DNA from: Flavobacterium psychrophilum | GTDB lineage: Bacteria; Bacteroidota; Bacteroidia; Flavobacteriales; Flavobacteriaceae | NCBI GenBank assembly: GCA_945879625.1 | Contig: CAMCVA010000005.1 | Location: forward strand, 62,001-126,000 | Length of the DNA stretch: 64,000 bases | Reading direction: 5' to 3' | Part shown: positions 35,959-45,701 of the stretch, in pieces | Numbering within the stretch: the stretch's first letter is position 1 | How the letters are laid out: each line of letters begins with the position of its first letter | Position numbers and translations under genes: made by a program | Notes under the pieces: generated by a model | Databases searched by the model: none | Told to the model about the DNA's origin: nothing | The model's input: only the letters and a program-made list of their open reading frames with translations

Positions 35959-35961
35959 CCC

Positions 35962-37275
35962 ATGAAAACACTCGATAAAATTCCGACTTCAAAAATAGAA
36001 CGAGCCGGACAATTGGTGAAAACTGGGTTTAAAGTGGGGGGAAATTACATGGCCTATTACGGAGAAAAAATAGTCAATCCCTCGCTCAATCGCGATAAAT
36101 TAAACGAAAACAACGCTGAGGATATCTATGACGGACTAAAAAACCTGAAAGGCAGCGCTCTCAAAGTGGCGCAGATGTTGAGCATGGACAAAAGCATCAT
36201 GCCCCAAGCCTACGTCGATAAATTTTCGTTGTCGCAGTTTTCGGTTCCGCCTTTATCAGCGCCTTTGGTGCGTAAAACCTTTAAAAAATACTTGGGCAAA
36301 TTCCCCGAAGAAATCTACGACACCTTCACACCCGATGCGTTACATGCCGCTAGTATTGGTCAGGTGCACCAAGCCACCAAAGGGTCAACCGTTTTTGCAG
36401 TAAAAATTCAATACCCAGGCGTGGCCAAAAGCATCAGCTCCGATTTGGCGATGGTAAAGCCCATTGCCTTGCGCATGTTTAACATTAAGGGAAAAGATTC
36501 AGACAAGTATTTTCAGGAAGTAGAAAATAAACTGCTAGAAGAAACCGATTATACCTTAGAGTTAAAACAAAGTTTAGCCATTTCTGAATACTGCATTCAG
36601 CTCGAAAATTTGCGTTTCCCCAAGTATTACCCCAGCTATTCCTCGGCTCAAATTTTAACTATGGAATGGATTGATGGTTTGCATCTTACTGAATTTGTAG
36701 CGCAAAATAAATCTCGAGCAACTGCCGATAAAATAGGGCAGGCCTTGTGGGATTTTTACATGTTTCAAATTCATTATCTGAAACAAGTACACGCCGATCC
36801 GCATCCGGGTAATTTTCTTGTCGATCAAGATGAAAACCTCATCGCCATTGACTTTGGTTGTATCAAACAAATTCCCGAATCCTTTTATGTGCCTTATTTT
36901 GAACTGGCCAAACCCGAAGTAATTTCAAACCCGAGCCTGTTTACAGAAAAATTGTACGAACTTGAGATTTTGCGACTGGACGACAGCCCCGCAGAGATTA
37001 CCTATTTTACGGCTCTTTTTTACGAGTTGCTTTGCCTATTCACCAAGCCGTTTCACGCAGATACCTTTGATTTTTCGGACGACGATTTCTTCGGAAAAAT
37101 CGCCAAAATGGGGGAGGAGTTTGCCAAAGACCCGCAGCTACGCAAGATGAATGGCAATCGCGGTTCAAAGCACTTTTTATACATCAACCGTACTTTTTTT
37201 GGCTTGTATAATTTACTCCACGACCTGCGTGCGCGAATCGATACCAGGACTTTTGAAAAATACAAGCCCAGCTAA
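35962..37275 (+). CDS. ABC1/AarF/UbiB-family atypical kinase
   Basis: A 437-residue protein. Hallmarks are the KxGQ-like motif as KGSALKVAQMLSMD (about 51-64), the Ala-rich loop AASIGQVHQA (about 130-139), the AVKIQYPGV lysine, and the catalytic HADPHPGNFLVD (about 275) and IDFGCIK motifs. UbiB/ABC1 proteins are ATPases needed for quinone synthesis and lipid homeostasis. No transmembrane helices are seen, unlike E. coli UbiB. Co-transcription with a TetR-like protein is notable. The substrate is unknown. Confidence 0.88.
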   Translation: MKTLDKIPTSKIERAGQLVKTGFKVGGNYMAYYGEKIVNPSLNRDKLNENNAEDIYDGLKNLKGSALKVAQMLSMDKSIMPQAYVDKFSLSQFSVPPLSAPLVRKTFKKYLGKFPEEIYDTFTPDALHAASIGQVHQATKGSTVFAVKIQYPGVAKSISSDLAMVKPIALRMFNIKGKDSDKYFQEVENKLLEETDYTLELKQSLAISEYCIQLENLRFPKYYPSYSSAQILTMEWIDGLHLTEFVAQNKSRATADKIGQALWDFYMFQIHYLKQVHADPHPGNFLVDQDENLIAIDFGCIKQIPESFYVPYFELAKPEVISNPSLFTEKLYELEILRLDDSPAEITYFTALFYELLCLFTKPFHADTFDFSDDDFFGKIAKMGEEFAKDPQLRKMNGNRGSKHFLYINRTFFGLYNLLHDLRARIDTRTFEKYKPS

Positions 37276-37366
37276 GTCTTTGTATTCTTATGTTTAATGG
37301 ATATAAACGAATGGTTCGGGCGTTGGTTTTAGTAAAGTTTGTAAGTTTGTTTTTCAGAATCCACCG

Positions 37367-38317
37367 ATGCTACACGTACACCAGTTGTTTTTTTCTTATC
37401 TGCAAAAACCTACTCTGCAACAGCTTTCTTTTTCTGTAGAAAAAGGACAAAACCTGGCTGTAATTGGTGAAAGCGGTTGTGGAAAAAGCACCTTGCTCAA
37501 ACTTATTTATGGTCTTCATGATTTGGATTCTGGACAAATTTTTTGGCAGAATCAAGAAGTATTGGGTCCAAAGTTTCACCTGATACTGGGCATGTCCTAC
37601 ATGAAGTTTTTGGCCCAAGATTTCGATCTGATGCCGTTTACCACCGTTGCCGAAAATGTGGGTGCTTTTTTGTCGAATGCACACAAAGCAAAAAAAAATG
37701 ACCGAATTGCTACTTTACTTGAAACAGTCGAAATGACAGAGTTTGCCCACGAAAAAGTAAAGAATTTAAGCGGTGGTCAGATGCAACGCGTGGCCTTAGC
37801 CAAAGTCTTGGCCTTGGAACCAGAACTATTGTTGCTTGACGAACCATTTAGCCACATTGATAATTTTAGAAAAAATAGTTTGCGCCGCAAGTTATTTGCC
37901 TACCTCAAAACCCAAGGCATAAGCTGTGTGTTTGCCACCCATGATGTGCAGGATATTTTGGGTTTTGCAGATGCTGCTTTGGTGCTCAAAGACGGCCAAC
38001 AAATTGCCCATGCCAGCGCGCAGGATTTGTACAATCAGCCACCCAATTTTTATACCGCTTCTTTATTTGGAGATGTGAATGCCATACCTTGTAATTGGTT
38101 TGAAAAATCAGCTAATACGGATTTGCGTTTAATTTATCCACATCAACTCTATGTTGATCCAGCTGGACCACTGGCTGTTGAGGTGGTGAATACTTTTTTT
38201 CAGGGCACCCATTTCTTGATTGAAAGTCGATGTGGAGATTTAGCTATTTTCTTTACACATCCCGAAGTATTGGCTAATGGACTTCAACTTAATTTGGCTT
38301 TGTGCAATGGAGCATAA
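37367..38317 (+). CDS. ABC transporter ATP-binding protein
   Basis: A 316-residue ATPase: Walker A GESGCGKST (about 34-42), signature NLSGGQMQR, Walker B LLLLDEPFSHID and ATHDVQD. After residue 240 there is a TOBE-like C-terminal extension, as in PotA/FbpC/CysA-type importer ATPases. No permease or binding protein lies beside it in this window, so the transported substrate cannot be named. It has 91 bases upstream of it after the ABC1 kinase. Confidence 0.85.
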   Translation: MLHVHQLFFSYLQKPTLQQLSFSVEKGQNLAVIGESGCGKSTLLKLIYGLHDLDSGQIFWQNQEVLGPKFHLILGMSYMKFLAQDFDLMPFTTVAENVGAFLSNAHKAKKNDRIATLLETVEMTEFAHEKVKNLSGGQMQRVALAKVLALEPELLLLDEPFSHIDNFRKNSLRRKLFAYLKTQGISCVFATHDVQDILGFADAALVLKDGQQIAHASAQDLYNQPPNFYTASLFGDVNAIPCNWFEKSANTDLRLIYPHQLYVDPAGPLAVEVVNTFFQGTHFLIESRCGDLAIFFTHPEVLANGLQLNLALCNGA

Positions 38318-38365
38318 TCTGTACATTTAACCTTTAAAATAAAGTAGAACATATATTTCCTCAAT

Positions 38366-39640
38366 ATGAAAAAGATAATCAGTTTACTTGTTGTTTTTCA
38401 AAGTTTTACCGCTTTGGCTCAGTTGCAATGGGCACCGCTCAACACTATTGGAGATAACATCAACAACCAGCGTTTTGACGATGTGTTTTTTTTGAACGAA
38501 AACTTGGGTTGGGCTGCTAATGGTTATTATGCAGCGATATACAAAACCACCGATGGTGGACAAACCTGGGTTACTCAATTGGCCGAATCTACACCGCAGC
38601 TTCCACTAAATACATATTTTAGAAATGTAGAATTTCTGAATGAAAACATTGGCTTTGTGGGCACCTTGAGTGGAATCTTCTTAAAAACTACCGACGGCGG
38701 AACCACTTGGAATCCGGTTACGATAACGCCCAATCCATCCGCAATTTGTGGCTTGGATGCCGTGGGAACCTCAACAGTATATGGTTGTGGTGCTTATTTT
38801 TCTCCCGCATTTATCATTAAATCTACCAACAGTGGAGAAACTTGGCAATATATAGACATGTCTGCCCATGCAACGGCTTTAGTAGAAGTTTTATTTACAG
38901 ACGAAAACAACGGCTTGGCTTCGGGCATGAATGAAATTGGGGGAGTCGTCTTGCAAACTACTGATGGAGGACAAACTTGGACCACCTTGTACACCACCCC
39001 AATTGAAGGAGAATACGTATGGAAGTTGCAGCGTTTGGCTAGCAATCCGTCTGTGATTTTTGGATCGGTTGAGTCAATTTTCCCCAACACAGGCCAATTA
39101 ATCAAATCAACCGATAACGGACTCACTTGGAGCAGTAAACCGGTGCCCGACACCGATATTCAAGCCGTTGGATTCATGACCGAACTGCACGGGTGGATGG
39201 GCGGCCACAGTTCGCCGATACTCGAAACTTTTGACGGAGGAGATACCTGGATAGAAAATACGGTAGGGAGTAACTTGAATCGAATTGTAATCTTGAGTGA
39301 TCAGTTGGCTTATGCTTCTGGATCAACTATTTATAAATTTAGCGAACAAGGCTTAGGTTCAGGCACTTTTATAGAGTCCCCACGCGAAAACCTAAAGGCC
39401 ACCATTTTTTCTAATCCAATTCAAGATAAACTCACGATTGAAATTGAATTTCCCGAAGCCGATCACCTGCGTTTGGAATTGTATGATGCCAGTGGTCGCC
39501 GGATTAAACTGTTGATTAAAGCCGACATTGCGGAAAAATCGACGCAAAAATACCAATTTGACTTTCCCTATGCGTCCGGTATATATTATGTGAATTTGCA
39601 CACCAATACCGGGAGACAAACGATGAAAGTTGTCAAATAA
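38366..39640 (+). CDS. YCF48/BNR-repeat beta-propeller protein with T9SS type A domain
   Basis: A 424-residue secreted protein with a signal peptide (about 1-18). Repeated YCF48-like blades follow, each with a KTTDGGxTW-type motif (KTTDGGQTW, KTTDGGTTW, KSTNSGETW, QTTDGGQTW, KSTDNGLTW, ETFDGGDTW), and a T9SS type A domain from about residue 345 (IFSNPIQDKL to TMKVVK). Propellers of this kind occur on Flavobacterium cell surfaces; ligand and role are unknown. It is probably transcribed on its own, though it starts only 48 bases after the ABC ATPase stop. Confidence 0.87.
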   Translation: MKKIISLLVVFQSFTALAQLQWAPLNTIGDNINNQRFDDVFFLNENLGWAANGYYAAIYKTTDGGQTWVTQLAESTPQLPLNTYFRNVEFLNENIGFVGTLSGIFLKTTDGGTTWNPVTITPNPSAICGLDAVGTSTVYGCGAYFSPAFIIKSTNSGETWQYIDMSAHATALVEVLFTDENNGLASGMNEIGGVVLQTTDGGQTWTTLYTTPIEGEYVWKLQRLASNPSVIFGSVESIFPNTGQLIKSTDNGLTWSSKPVPDTDIQAVGFMTELHGWMGGHSSPILETFDGGDTWIENTVGSNLNRIVILSDQLAYASGSTIYKFSEQGLGSGTFIESPRENLKATIFSNPIQDKLTIEIEFPEADHLRLELYDASGRRIKLLIKADIAEKSTQKYQFDFPYASGIYYVNLHTNTGRQTMKVVK

Positions 39641-39701
39641 TTTTGCAATAGGGAAACCATTTATTGCGTAAGTTTGAAAGGCAATTTTAAATCTACTTTG
39701 T

Positions 39702-40712
39702 ATGTATCGTTCAGTATTTTCGGGTTTGGGCTTCTATGTTCCATCCCAAGTGGTCACCAATGATGACTTAGCCAAGGTGCTCACAACCTCGGATGCCTGG
39801 ATCCAAGAGCGCACCGGAATCCAAGAGCGCCGTCATATTATAAAAGGCGAAGACACCACCACCAGCATGGGCGTGAAAGCAGCCAAGCAAGCCATTGAAC
39901 GCGCAAAACTCACTGCTGAAGACATCGATTTTATAATTTTTGCTACGTTGAGTCCTGATTATTATTTTCCAGGACCAGGTGTATTGGTGCAACGCGATTT
40001 GGGCATGCGCACAGTAGGCGCGCTTGATATTCGCAACCAATGTTCGGGCTTTGTCTATGCGGTTTCTATTGCCGATCAGTACATTAAAACGGGCATGTAC
40101 AAACACATTTTGGTGATTGGTTCTGAAGTGCACTCGGGCGGACTAGACATGACCGACAGGGGCAGAAATGTGTCCGTGATTTTTGGTGATGGGGCAGGAG
40201 CGGCTGTGATTAGTAGAGCTGAGGAAGGTTCTACAACTGGTATTTTATCCACCCATTTGCATGCCGAGGGAATTCACGCCGAAGAATTGTGTCTCAAGGC
40301 ACCCGGTATGGGTGGTCGCTGGGTATCTGATATTGTAGCCGATAATAACCCCAATGACGAAAGTTATTTGCCCTACATGAATGGCCAATATGTGTTTAAA
40401 AATGCCGTGGTTCGTTTTGCCGAGGTAATCCAAGAGGGACTTCAAGCCAATAACCTAGAAGTTTCAGACATTGATATGCTCATTCCGCACCAAGCCAATT
40501 TGCGTATTTCGCAGTTTATCCAACAAAAATTCAAACTCGCCGACGAGCAGGTATTCAATAACATTCAAAAATACGGAAATACTACGGCGGCCTCTATTCC
40601 TATTGCACTCACCGAGGCCTGGGAACAAGGTAAAATCAAATCGGGTGATTTGGTAGTATTGGCTGCATTTGGTAGCGGCTTTACCTGGGGCAGTGTAGTG
40701 ATTCGTTGGTAA
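39702..40712 (+). CDS. fabH: 3-oxoacyl-ACP synthase III (FabH family)
   Basis: A 336-residue thiolase-fold enzyme. The catalytic cysteine is in IRNQCSGFVYA, the histidine in PHQANLRI and the asparagine in YGNTTAASIP. It condenses acetyl- or branched-chain acyl-CoA with malonyl-ACP to start fatty acid synthesis. No fab genes are adjacent, so it may be an extra FabH or a specialised homolog; iso-branched fatty acids are normal in the group. A hairpin lies between it and the convergent gene. Confidence 0.88.
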   Translation: MYRSVFSGLGFYVPSQVVTNDDLAKVLTTSDAWIQERTGIQERRHIIKGEDTTTSMGVKAAKQAIERAKLTAEDIDFIIFATLSPDYYFPGPGVLVQRDLGMRTVGALDIRNQCSGFVYAVSIADQYIKTGMYKHILVIGSEVHSGGLDMTDRGRNVSVIFGDGAGAAVISRAEEGSTTGILSTHLHAEGIHAEELCLKAPGMGGRWVSDIVADNNPNDESYLPYMNGQYVFKNAVVRFAEVIQEGLQANNLEVSDIDMLIPHQANLRISQFIQQKFKLADEQVFNNIQKYGNTTAASIPIALTEAWEQGKIKSGDLVVLAAFGSGFTWGSVVIRW

Positions 40713-40727
40713 GCATATAAAAGCATA

Positions 40728-40750
40728 AAAACCGGGTCTCCACCCGGTTC
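40728..40750 (-). terminator. Terminator after the 1538-aa T9SS gene
   Basis: AACCGGGT (40731-40738) pairs perfectly with ACCCGGTT (40743-40750), four-base loop. The T-run is on the minus-strand side, so it mainly serves the convergent minus-strand gene; it lacks a T-run for fabH. Confidence 0.75.
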
Positions 40751-40817
40751 TATGCCAATTAATTAAAATTGCTTGTCAAAAAAAAACTACTCAATTGTCA
40801 AAAAAAGTAACTACTAT

Positions 40818-43800
40818 TTATCGTTTTAAGCTAAAGTGCGCTTTGAATATTTTGTTAATACCATCTTCGGTATAGGTGATGGTGAACCAATAATCATCTG
40901 AAGGCAAATTTTCTCCACCAAAGCTTCCGTCCCATCCTGTTCCACTTGGGGTAATGTCTTTCAACAATCTTCCGTAGCGATCAAAGATGTGAATCAAAGC
41001 AGTAGATTGGGCTTGCAAATCGATGATGTTCCAAGTATCGTTAAATCCGTCGCCATTTGGCGTAAAGAATTTAGGATAATTTACCAACAACGCTTCTGAA
41101 TAGGTTTGTCCACAGCCGTTTTTGTCACGCACAGTGATGATGTGAGTACCAGACGATACGTTATCAAATACATTGCTATCTTGAAACGCGCCATTGTCTA
41201 ATTGGTATTCGTAATCGCCACCCACGCCTACAGCTGTTACTGTAATTACTTGGTTGCTGTCAAATGCATCGCTCACTTCGTAGCTAATAACCGCTGGCAT
41301 AGAAGGCAATACGCTGATTACTTTGGGTTGAGAATAACATCCAGTAAGGGTGCTTTTTACTACTAAAGTATACTCACCAGGCGTTTCAACTACATAATTT
41401 CCTTGAGTTCCTACTACGTCACCGGCTTCGTTGTACCACTCAAATGTATGAGTAGCAGGATTCAATCCAGAAGTGATGGTATAGGCACTTAATAAGGTAT
41501 TGGTGTTGCTGTCGTAACATACGGTACCATTGGTAGCGAATGATTCGGGCGCTTTGTTTACGGTAATGTTAATCGCTTTGATGTCGTAACAAGTCGTGGT
41601 CAAGTTGTTGATCACTTTTACATATACGGTATGCAAATCGGTTGAGGTGATTGCGTTGATTCCAGCAGCAGCGTCGTTGGCTGAAGCATAGTATGTAACC
41701 ATAAATTCTTCGCCAATTTGTGAACCCAAAATACTGGCATTCATGGTAGTTAAATCAAACTGAGTATATCCGTCGTTGATCGCATCGGCATCACAAACCG
41801 TAGTTTGCGTAGTACTTACTGGGTAGGCCACTGGAGTATCGATGATAGTTACCACAAATGAACTTTGATCGTAACAAGCCGAAGTCAAGTAGGGTGATTG
41901 AGCATAGATATATACAGTTTGAGTGTGCGATAAAGTATGTCCAGGATACATTCTAATGCCTGATCCGTTAGGTCCAGTGTAGAAGTTTCCAACAGTCAAG
42001 GCAGGCAATACAAATGTTTCACAAGTAGTTACATTAGGTAATTCATCAACATTGAACACATATACGTGAAATTCTTTTTCGTCCGAACAGTTAGGCACCG
42101 AGTTGGTTTGAGCATACATATAAACTGTTTGTGAAGCTGTAATTGCATCTCCCGCTTGGTAAGCAGTTCCAGTTCCGTTTGGTTGTGAGAAGTAGTTTCC
42201 TACAGCCAAAGCAGGTAAGATATAGGCGTTACACACTTTTTCGTCGGCTTTTGGCGCAACTACTGGTGTAGGGTTTACAGTTACAACAAAGCTGTGCTCA
42301 TCTGTACAGTTAATACGTGCACCCGATTCGATGTATACATACAGAGTAGCAGAAGCGGTCAATACATCACCTGCTTGCAATTGGGTATTGCTTGGGTTAT
42401 GTGGTCCGTTTGGTCCGGTATAGTAATTTCCGTTGGTTAAGGCAGGTAAGGTATACGAATCACAGTTGGTTACATTGGCAGGTGCATCGGCAGTGATTGA
42501 GAAAATCGTGATGGTAAAACTATTTTCAACAGTACAAAAAGGTGCAGTAGTTGTAGTAGCAAAGATGTAAATGGTTTGCGTTTGTGTAATTACTGTTCCA
42601 GCAGCCAATTGAGTACCAGTTCCGTTTGAACCAGTATAGTAATTTCCGTTGGTTAATGGTGTCAAGGTGTAGTTGTTGCAAATGTCGATGTCAGAACGAG
42701 AGTCAATCAAGGGTTTTGGTGCAATAGTCACAGTAAAACTGTCTTGGTTGTAACAAGTAGGTGACGAACGTTTAAAGATGTAAAGCGTTTTATTGCTTGT
42801 AATTATATCACCCGCATAATAACGAGTTCCTGTTCCGGCTACGCCTGAGTAATAGGCACCACTAGTCAAGGTAGGTAAGGTATAGCTTTCGCATACAGCT
42901 ACGTCTTCCAACTGATCAATTACCGGTTGAGAAACAATTACACTGAAGCTCAAGTTTTGAATGCAAGCCGCATTTCCAGCTGAAGGGATGTGAATATATA
43001 CACGACGTGGAGTCGAGATTACAGTTCCAGCTGGCAACTCAGTTCCTGTACCGTTTGGTCCAGTGTAGTACGATCCGATAGGTAAAGCAGGCAAGGTGTA
43101 CGGGTTACATTGCAATACATTAGCAGGGGCAGTAAATCCGATAAACACTTTAAATAATGTTTGAGACACACAGTTGTTTGGCGCACCTGTAGTAGCAAAA
43201 ATGTAGATAGTTTGCGTTTGTGTGATAACTGTTCCAACAGCTAATTGCGTTCCACCTCCGTTTACTTCGGTGTAGTAGTTTCCGCCAGTCAAGGCAGGTA
43301 ACGTATAAGAAATACAATCAAATACATTGGGTAAAGTTGGTACTTCTGGTTTTGGAACGATTGTTACCGAAAAGTTGGTACTGATTTGACAAAATGGGGC
43401 AACCAACGATTGGTAAAACAAGTGAATGGTTTGTGATGTAGTAAGCACCCCGCCAGCATTTAGTCGGGTACCACCACCCAATGTTTGGGTGTAGTAGTTT
43501 CCGTAGCTCAAGGTTGGCAAGGTGTAGTTTCCGCAAAAAGTGCCGCTAGCAGGAGTAATGGTATTGGGGTTAATTACCGTTACTTTAAAGCTGCTTCCTG
43601 CTCTACAGCCTTCAGGTCCATCAGGTTGGTTGTAAATATAAATGGTTTGTGTTTCTGTAATCACGGATCCAACGGCCAAAGGGGTTAATGAACCTGTGGT
43701 ATCAGAAAAATAGCTTCCGTTAGTCAACACAGGTAACGTATAGCTTGCGCAAACCAAAACGTTTGGCAATACATCAACTGCTGGTAATGGGTTTACCGTA

Positions 43801-45434
43801 ATGGTAAAACTACCGGTGATGAAACAGCCCATATCAGAAATGTTCTGAATGCGAATGTAAATTACTGTATTGTCTGTTGCGGTGTAGCCATTGGTTGGCA
43901 AGGAATTTGTTCCTGCATCAGCATAGGCTTGAGAAATATGATAGCTAATTACGTTTAAGCTTGCTGATTGGGCGCCCAAAATAGCAGCATTCTGTGCAGA
44001 GAATGAAAAGATGTTGTTGTTTTGGGTAATTGATCGAGCACACTTTACCATAGCTGGCGCTGCAACTACGAATGGCGCTGGTGCAGTGAGTAATTGAAAG
44101 GTTCTTACTGCGTAACAGTTGGTTTCAATGTTGTTTACTCTTACATAAACAGTCACTCCAGGAACCGTGTTGTAATTTAATGGCAATGCATTGGTTTGCG
44201 CATCGGCATCGGCTTGAGTTGCATAATACGCCACAACAGTTGAAGCATCAATAGCAGGATCCAATTGAGCGGCTACTTCTGCTGTATTTTTTGATAAATC
44301 ATAAGTAAATGTAGTGGCATCCGATTCGCACAAGTATAAATTTTTTGGCAATGGAAAACTAAATTCAGGGTAGTATTCTACAATTACCATATCTGTTTCA
44401 GGCAAGCAACCTGCCATTGGTTTGATGTAGGTAATGCTGTATTCGCCAGCTTGTGTAACGAGTAATGTTGGGCCTGAAGCACCAGCAATAGCTACTCCAT
44501 CTTTTTTCCAAGAAAAAGTATACAAGGCAGGATCTAAGTGCGAATCCAAAAGAGTTGTAGTTCCAAAACACAATGCTGTTTGGCTAGAAGTAGTTTGGTT
44601 GGTTCCCAATACATCTTGTCCAATGCTGAAACTGTCTGATGCAATGAAGATGGCCGAATCTGATCCGAAATCGCCACGGTCAGCAATAACCAATTTAATG
44701 TGGTAGGGCGTGTTTGGGATTAATACAGCTGAAGCATTCAATAATTTGGTTTGGCCATTAAAGTTGGTAGCCGATTGGGCTGCAGCCGATCCTCCGTTGT
44801 AGGTTCCAAAGTAGGCTGCATTTTGTGAGGGGCAAGAAGAGTTGTACAAGAAGTCACGAATCGTAACTACAGAAATAGGTAGGTTAGTTCCCGGAACAAC
44901 TGCTAGGTTTACAGTTTCTCCGGTTAAGGTGTTTGTCAATAAAAATGCAAAGGCATCTGAAAATTGGCACTGAAAATTTCCGTATTCTTCTGAGGCAAAA
45001 AGGAAATCAAAACTAAAGTTTGGGGCAATAGGGGTGAAATCGAATTCTAAGGCAGTAGCATTGGTAGAATTCATTGGAATTCCTGCTTGAGCCAAGGTGT
45101 TTTCTAAAGAGGCATCTCCAGACCAGTTGGTTGTTCCGTCATTTAGCATCGCTGTGTTAGGTCCAGCAGCATGCGCAACATCACCAGTACTTAAGATTAC
45201 TCCCGAATTCATTGGGAAGTTCGGATTGGTATTTTGAAAAAATCCAATTCCATTAGTTGAATTTGCCTGTGTTCCGGTTTTCCAAGTAATGTTACTGGCG
45301 GCCACACAAGGCGAGTTGATCAAAACTGCATTCACCAGTTGGGGAACTGTGTAGGTTGATGTGTTTACAGAAATGGCTTGACCAAATGAAAGTGAGGTAA
45401 GACTTAAAGCGAAAATGAGTAGTAGTTTTTTCAT
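40818..45434 (-). CDS. Giant T9SS type B surface protein with choice-of-anchor L domain and nine tandem repeats
   Basis: A 1538-residue secreted protein with a signal peptide (about 1-19, SFGQA). A choice-of-anchor-L-type domain follows (about 25-270: GVILSTGD, FLFASEEYGNFQC, SDAFAFLLTN). Next come an Ig-like segment, PKD/CHU-type segments with FQLLTAPAP-like linkers, nine tandem repeats of about 75 residues (about 560-1200) and more Ig-like modules. The C-terminal gliding-motility/T9SS type B domain ends it (FTPNGDGFNDTW, IFDRYGRLLK, GENLPSDDYWF). It is probably a surface adhesin or polymer-forming protein. Each repeat has a conserved cysteine pair. It is monocistronic, with a 267-base upstream gap that is AT-rich. 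Confidence 0.9.
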   Translation of the reverse strand: MKKLLLIFALSLTSLSFGQAISVNTSTYTVPQLVNAVLINSPCVAASNITWKTGTQANSTNGIGFFQNTNPNFPMNSGVILSTGDVAHAAGPNTAMLNDGTTNWSGDASLENTLAQAGIPMNSTNATALEFDFTPIAPNFSFDFLFASEEYGNFQCQFSDAFAFLLTNTLTGETVNLAVVPGTNLPISVVTIRDFLYNSSCPSQNAAYFGTYNGGSAAAQSATNFNGQTKLLNASAVLIPNTPYHIKLVIADRGDFGSDSAIFIASDSFSIGQDVLGTNQTTSSQTALCFGTTTLLDSHLDPALYTFSWKKDGVAIAGASGPTLLVTQAGEYSITYIKPMAGCLPETDMVIVEYYPEFSFPLPKNLYLCESDATTFTYDLSKNTAEVAAQLDPAIDASTVVAYYATQADADAQTNALPLNYNTVPGVTVYVRVNNIETNCYAVRTFQLLTAPAPFVVAAPAMVKCARSITQNNNIFSFSAQNAAILGAQSASLNVISYHISQAYADAGTNSLPTNGYTATDNTVIYIRIQNISDMGCFITGSFTITVNPLPAVDVLPNVLVCASYTLPVLTNGSYFSDTTGSLTPLAVGSVITETQTIYIYNQPDGPEGCRAGSSFKVTVINPNTITPASGTFCGNYTLPTLSYGNYYTQTLGGGTRLNAGGVLTTSQTIHLFYQSLVAPFCQISTNFSVTIVPKPEVPTLPNVFDCISYTLPALTGGNYYTEVNGGGTQLAVGTVITQTQTIYIFATTGAPNNCVSQTLFKVFIGFTAPANVLQCNPYTLPALPIGSYYTGPNGTGTELPAGTVISTPRRVYIHIPSAGNAACIQNLSFSVIVSQPVIDQLEDVAVCESYTLPTLTSGAYYSGVAGTGTRYYAGDIITSNKTLYIFKRSSPTCYNQDSFTVTIAPKPLIDSRSDIDICNNYTLTPLTNGNYYTGSNGTGTQLAAGTVITQTQTIYIFATTTTAPFCTVENSFTITIFSITADAPANVTNCDSYTLPALTNGNYYTGPNGPHNPSNTQLQAGDVLTASATLYVYIESGARINCTDEHSFVVTVNPTPVVAPKADEKVCNAYILPALAVGNYFSQPNGTGTAYQAGDAITASQTVYMYAQTNSVPNCSDEKEFHVYVFNVDELPNVTTCETFVLPALTVGNFYTGPNGSGIRMYPGHTLSHTQTVYIYAQSPYLTSACYDQSSFVVTIIDTPVAYPVSTTQTTVCDADAINDGYTQFDLTTMNASILGSQIGEEFMVTYYASANDAAAGINAITSTDLHTVYVKVINNLTTTCYDIKAINITVNKAPESFATNGTVCYDSNTNTLLSAYTITSGLNPATHTFEWYNEAGDVVGTQGNYVVETPGEYTLVVKSTLTGCYSQPKVISVLPSMPAVISYEVSDAFDSNQVITVTAVGVGGDYEYQLDNGAFQDSNVFDNVSSGTHIITVRDKNGCGQTYSEALLVNYPKFFTPNGDGFNDTWNIIDLQAQSTALIHIFDRYGRLLKDITPSGTGWDGSFGGENLPSDDYWFTITYTEDGINKIFKAHFSLKR
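41840..43770 (-). repeat. Nine in-frame tandem repeats inside the 1538-aa gene
   Basis: Each unit is about 70-80 codons and reads roughly C-x2-YTLPxLTNGNYYTGPNGxGTxL, then AGxVITxTQTIYIFA, C and SFxVTI. Nine copies can be aligned. Copies three and six are closest to each other (LAVGTVITQTQTIYIFATT and LAAGTVITQTQTIYIFATT). The DNA copies have diverged but still share long stretches. Confidence 0.85.
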
Positions 45435-45677
45435 AATAATTGGAGTGAATTATTTATGCTTATTATTTTTTTTGACCCTCAAATATTTGTTTAATTATCG
45501 TTAAAATGCAAAATAAATCGATTAAATGCATAAAATAGAAAAAAATATAAATAAAAATCTTACAATTAAATTAAATTTAGATTACAAACACAACCAAAAC
45601 GAGCGGCCAATTTTTAGCATTTCAATCCCTTCAATTGGTTTGCACAAATTCCTTTTTAGATTTGCTGTTCGAATGGT

Positions 45678-45685
45678 TATATTTG
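45678..45685 (+). promoter_or_regulatory. -7 promoter element for argS
   Basis: TATATTTG matches TAnnTTTG, 16 bases upstream of the argS ATG. A T-rich tract lies at the -33 distance but without a clear TTG. Confidence 0.45.
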
Positions 45686-45701
45686 CCCAAAATTATTTCC
45701 T

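Noticed and set aside
39694..39700. TACTTTG just before fabH as a promoter box
   Set aside because: It is one base short of TAnnTTTG and would put the transcript start after the ATG, although a TTTG lies 17 bases upstream.
41840..43770. Possible CRISPR or tandem DNA repeat array
   Set aside because: The periodicity is about 75 codons within an open coding frame and units differ at DNA level; it is a protein repeat.
45435..45701. Small RNA or riboswitch in the 267-base gap before argS
   Set aside because: AT-rich sequence without a stable hairpin or known motif; only the argS -7 box could be supported.
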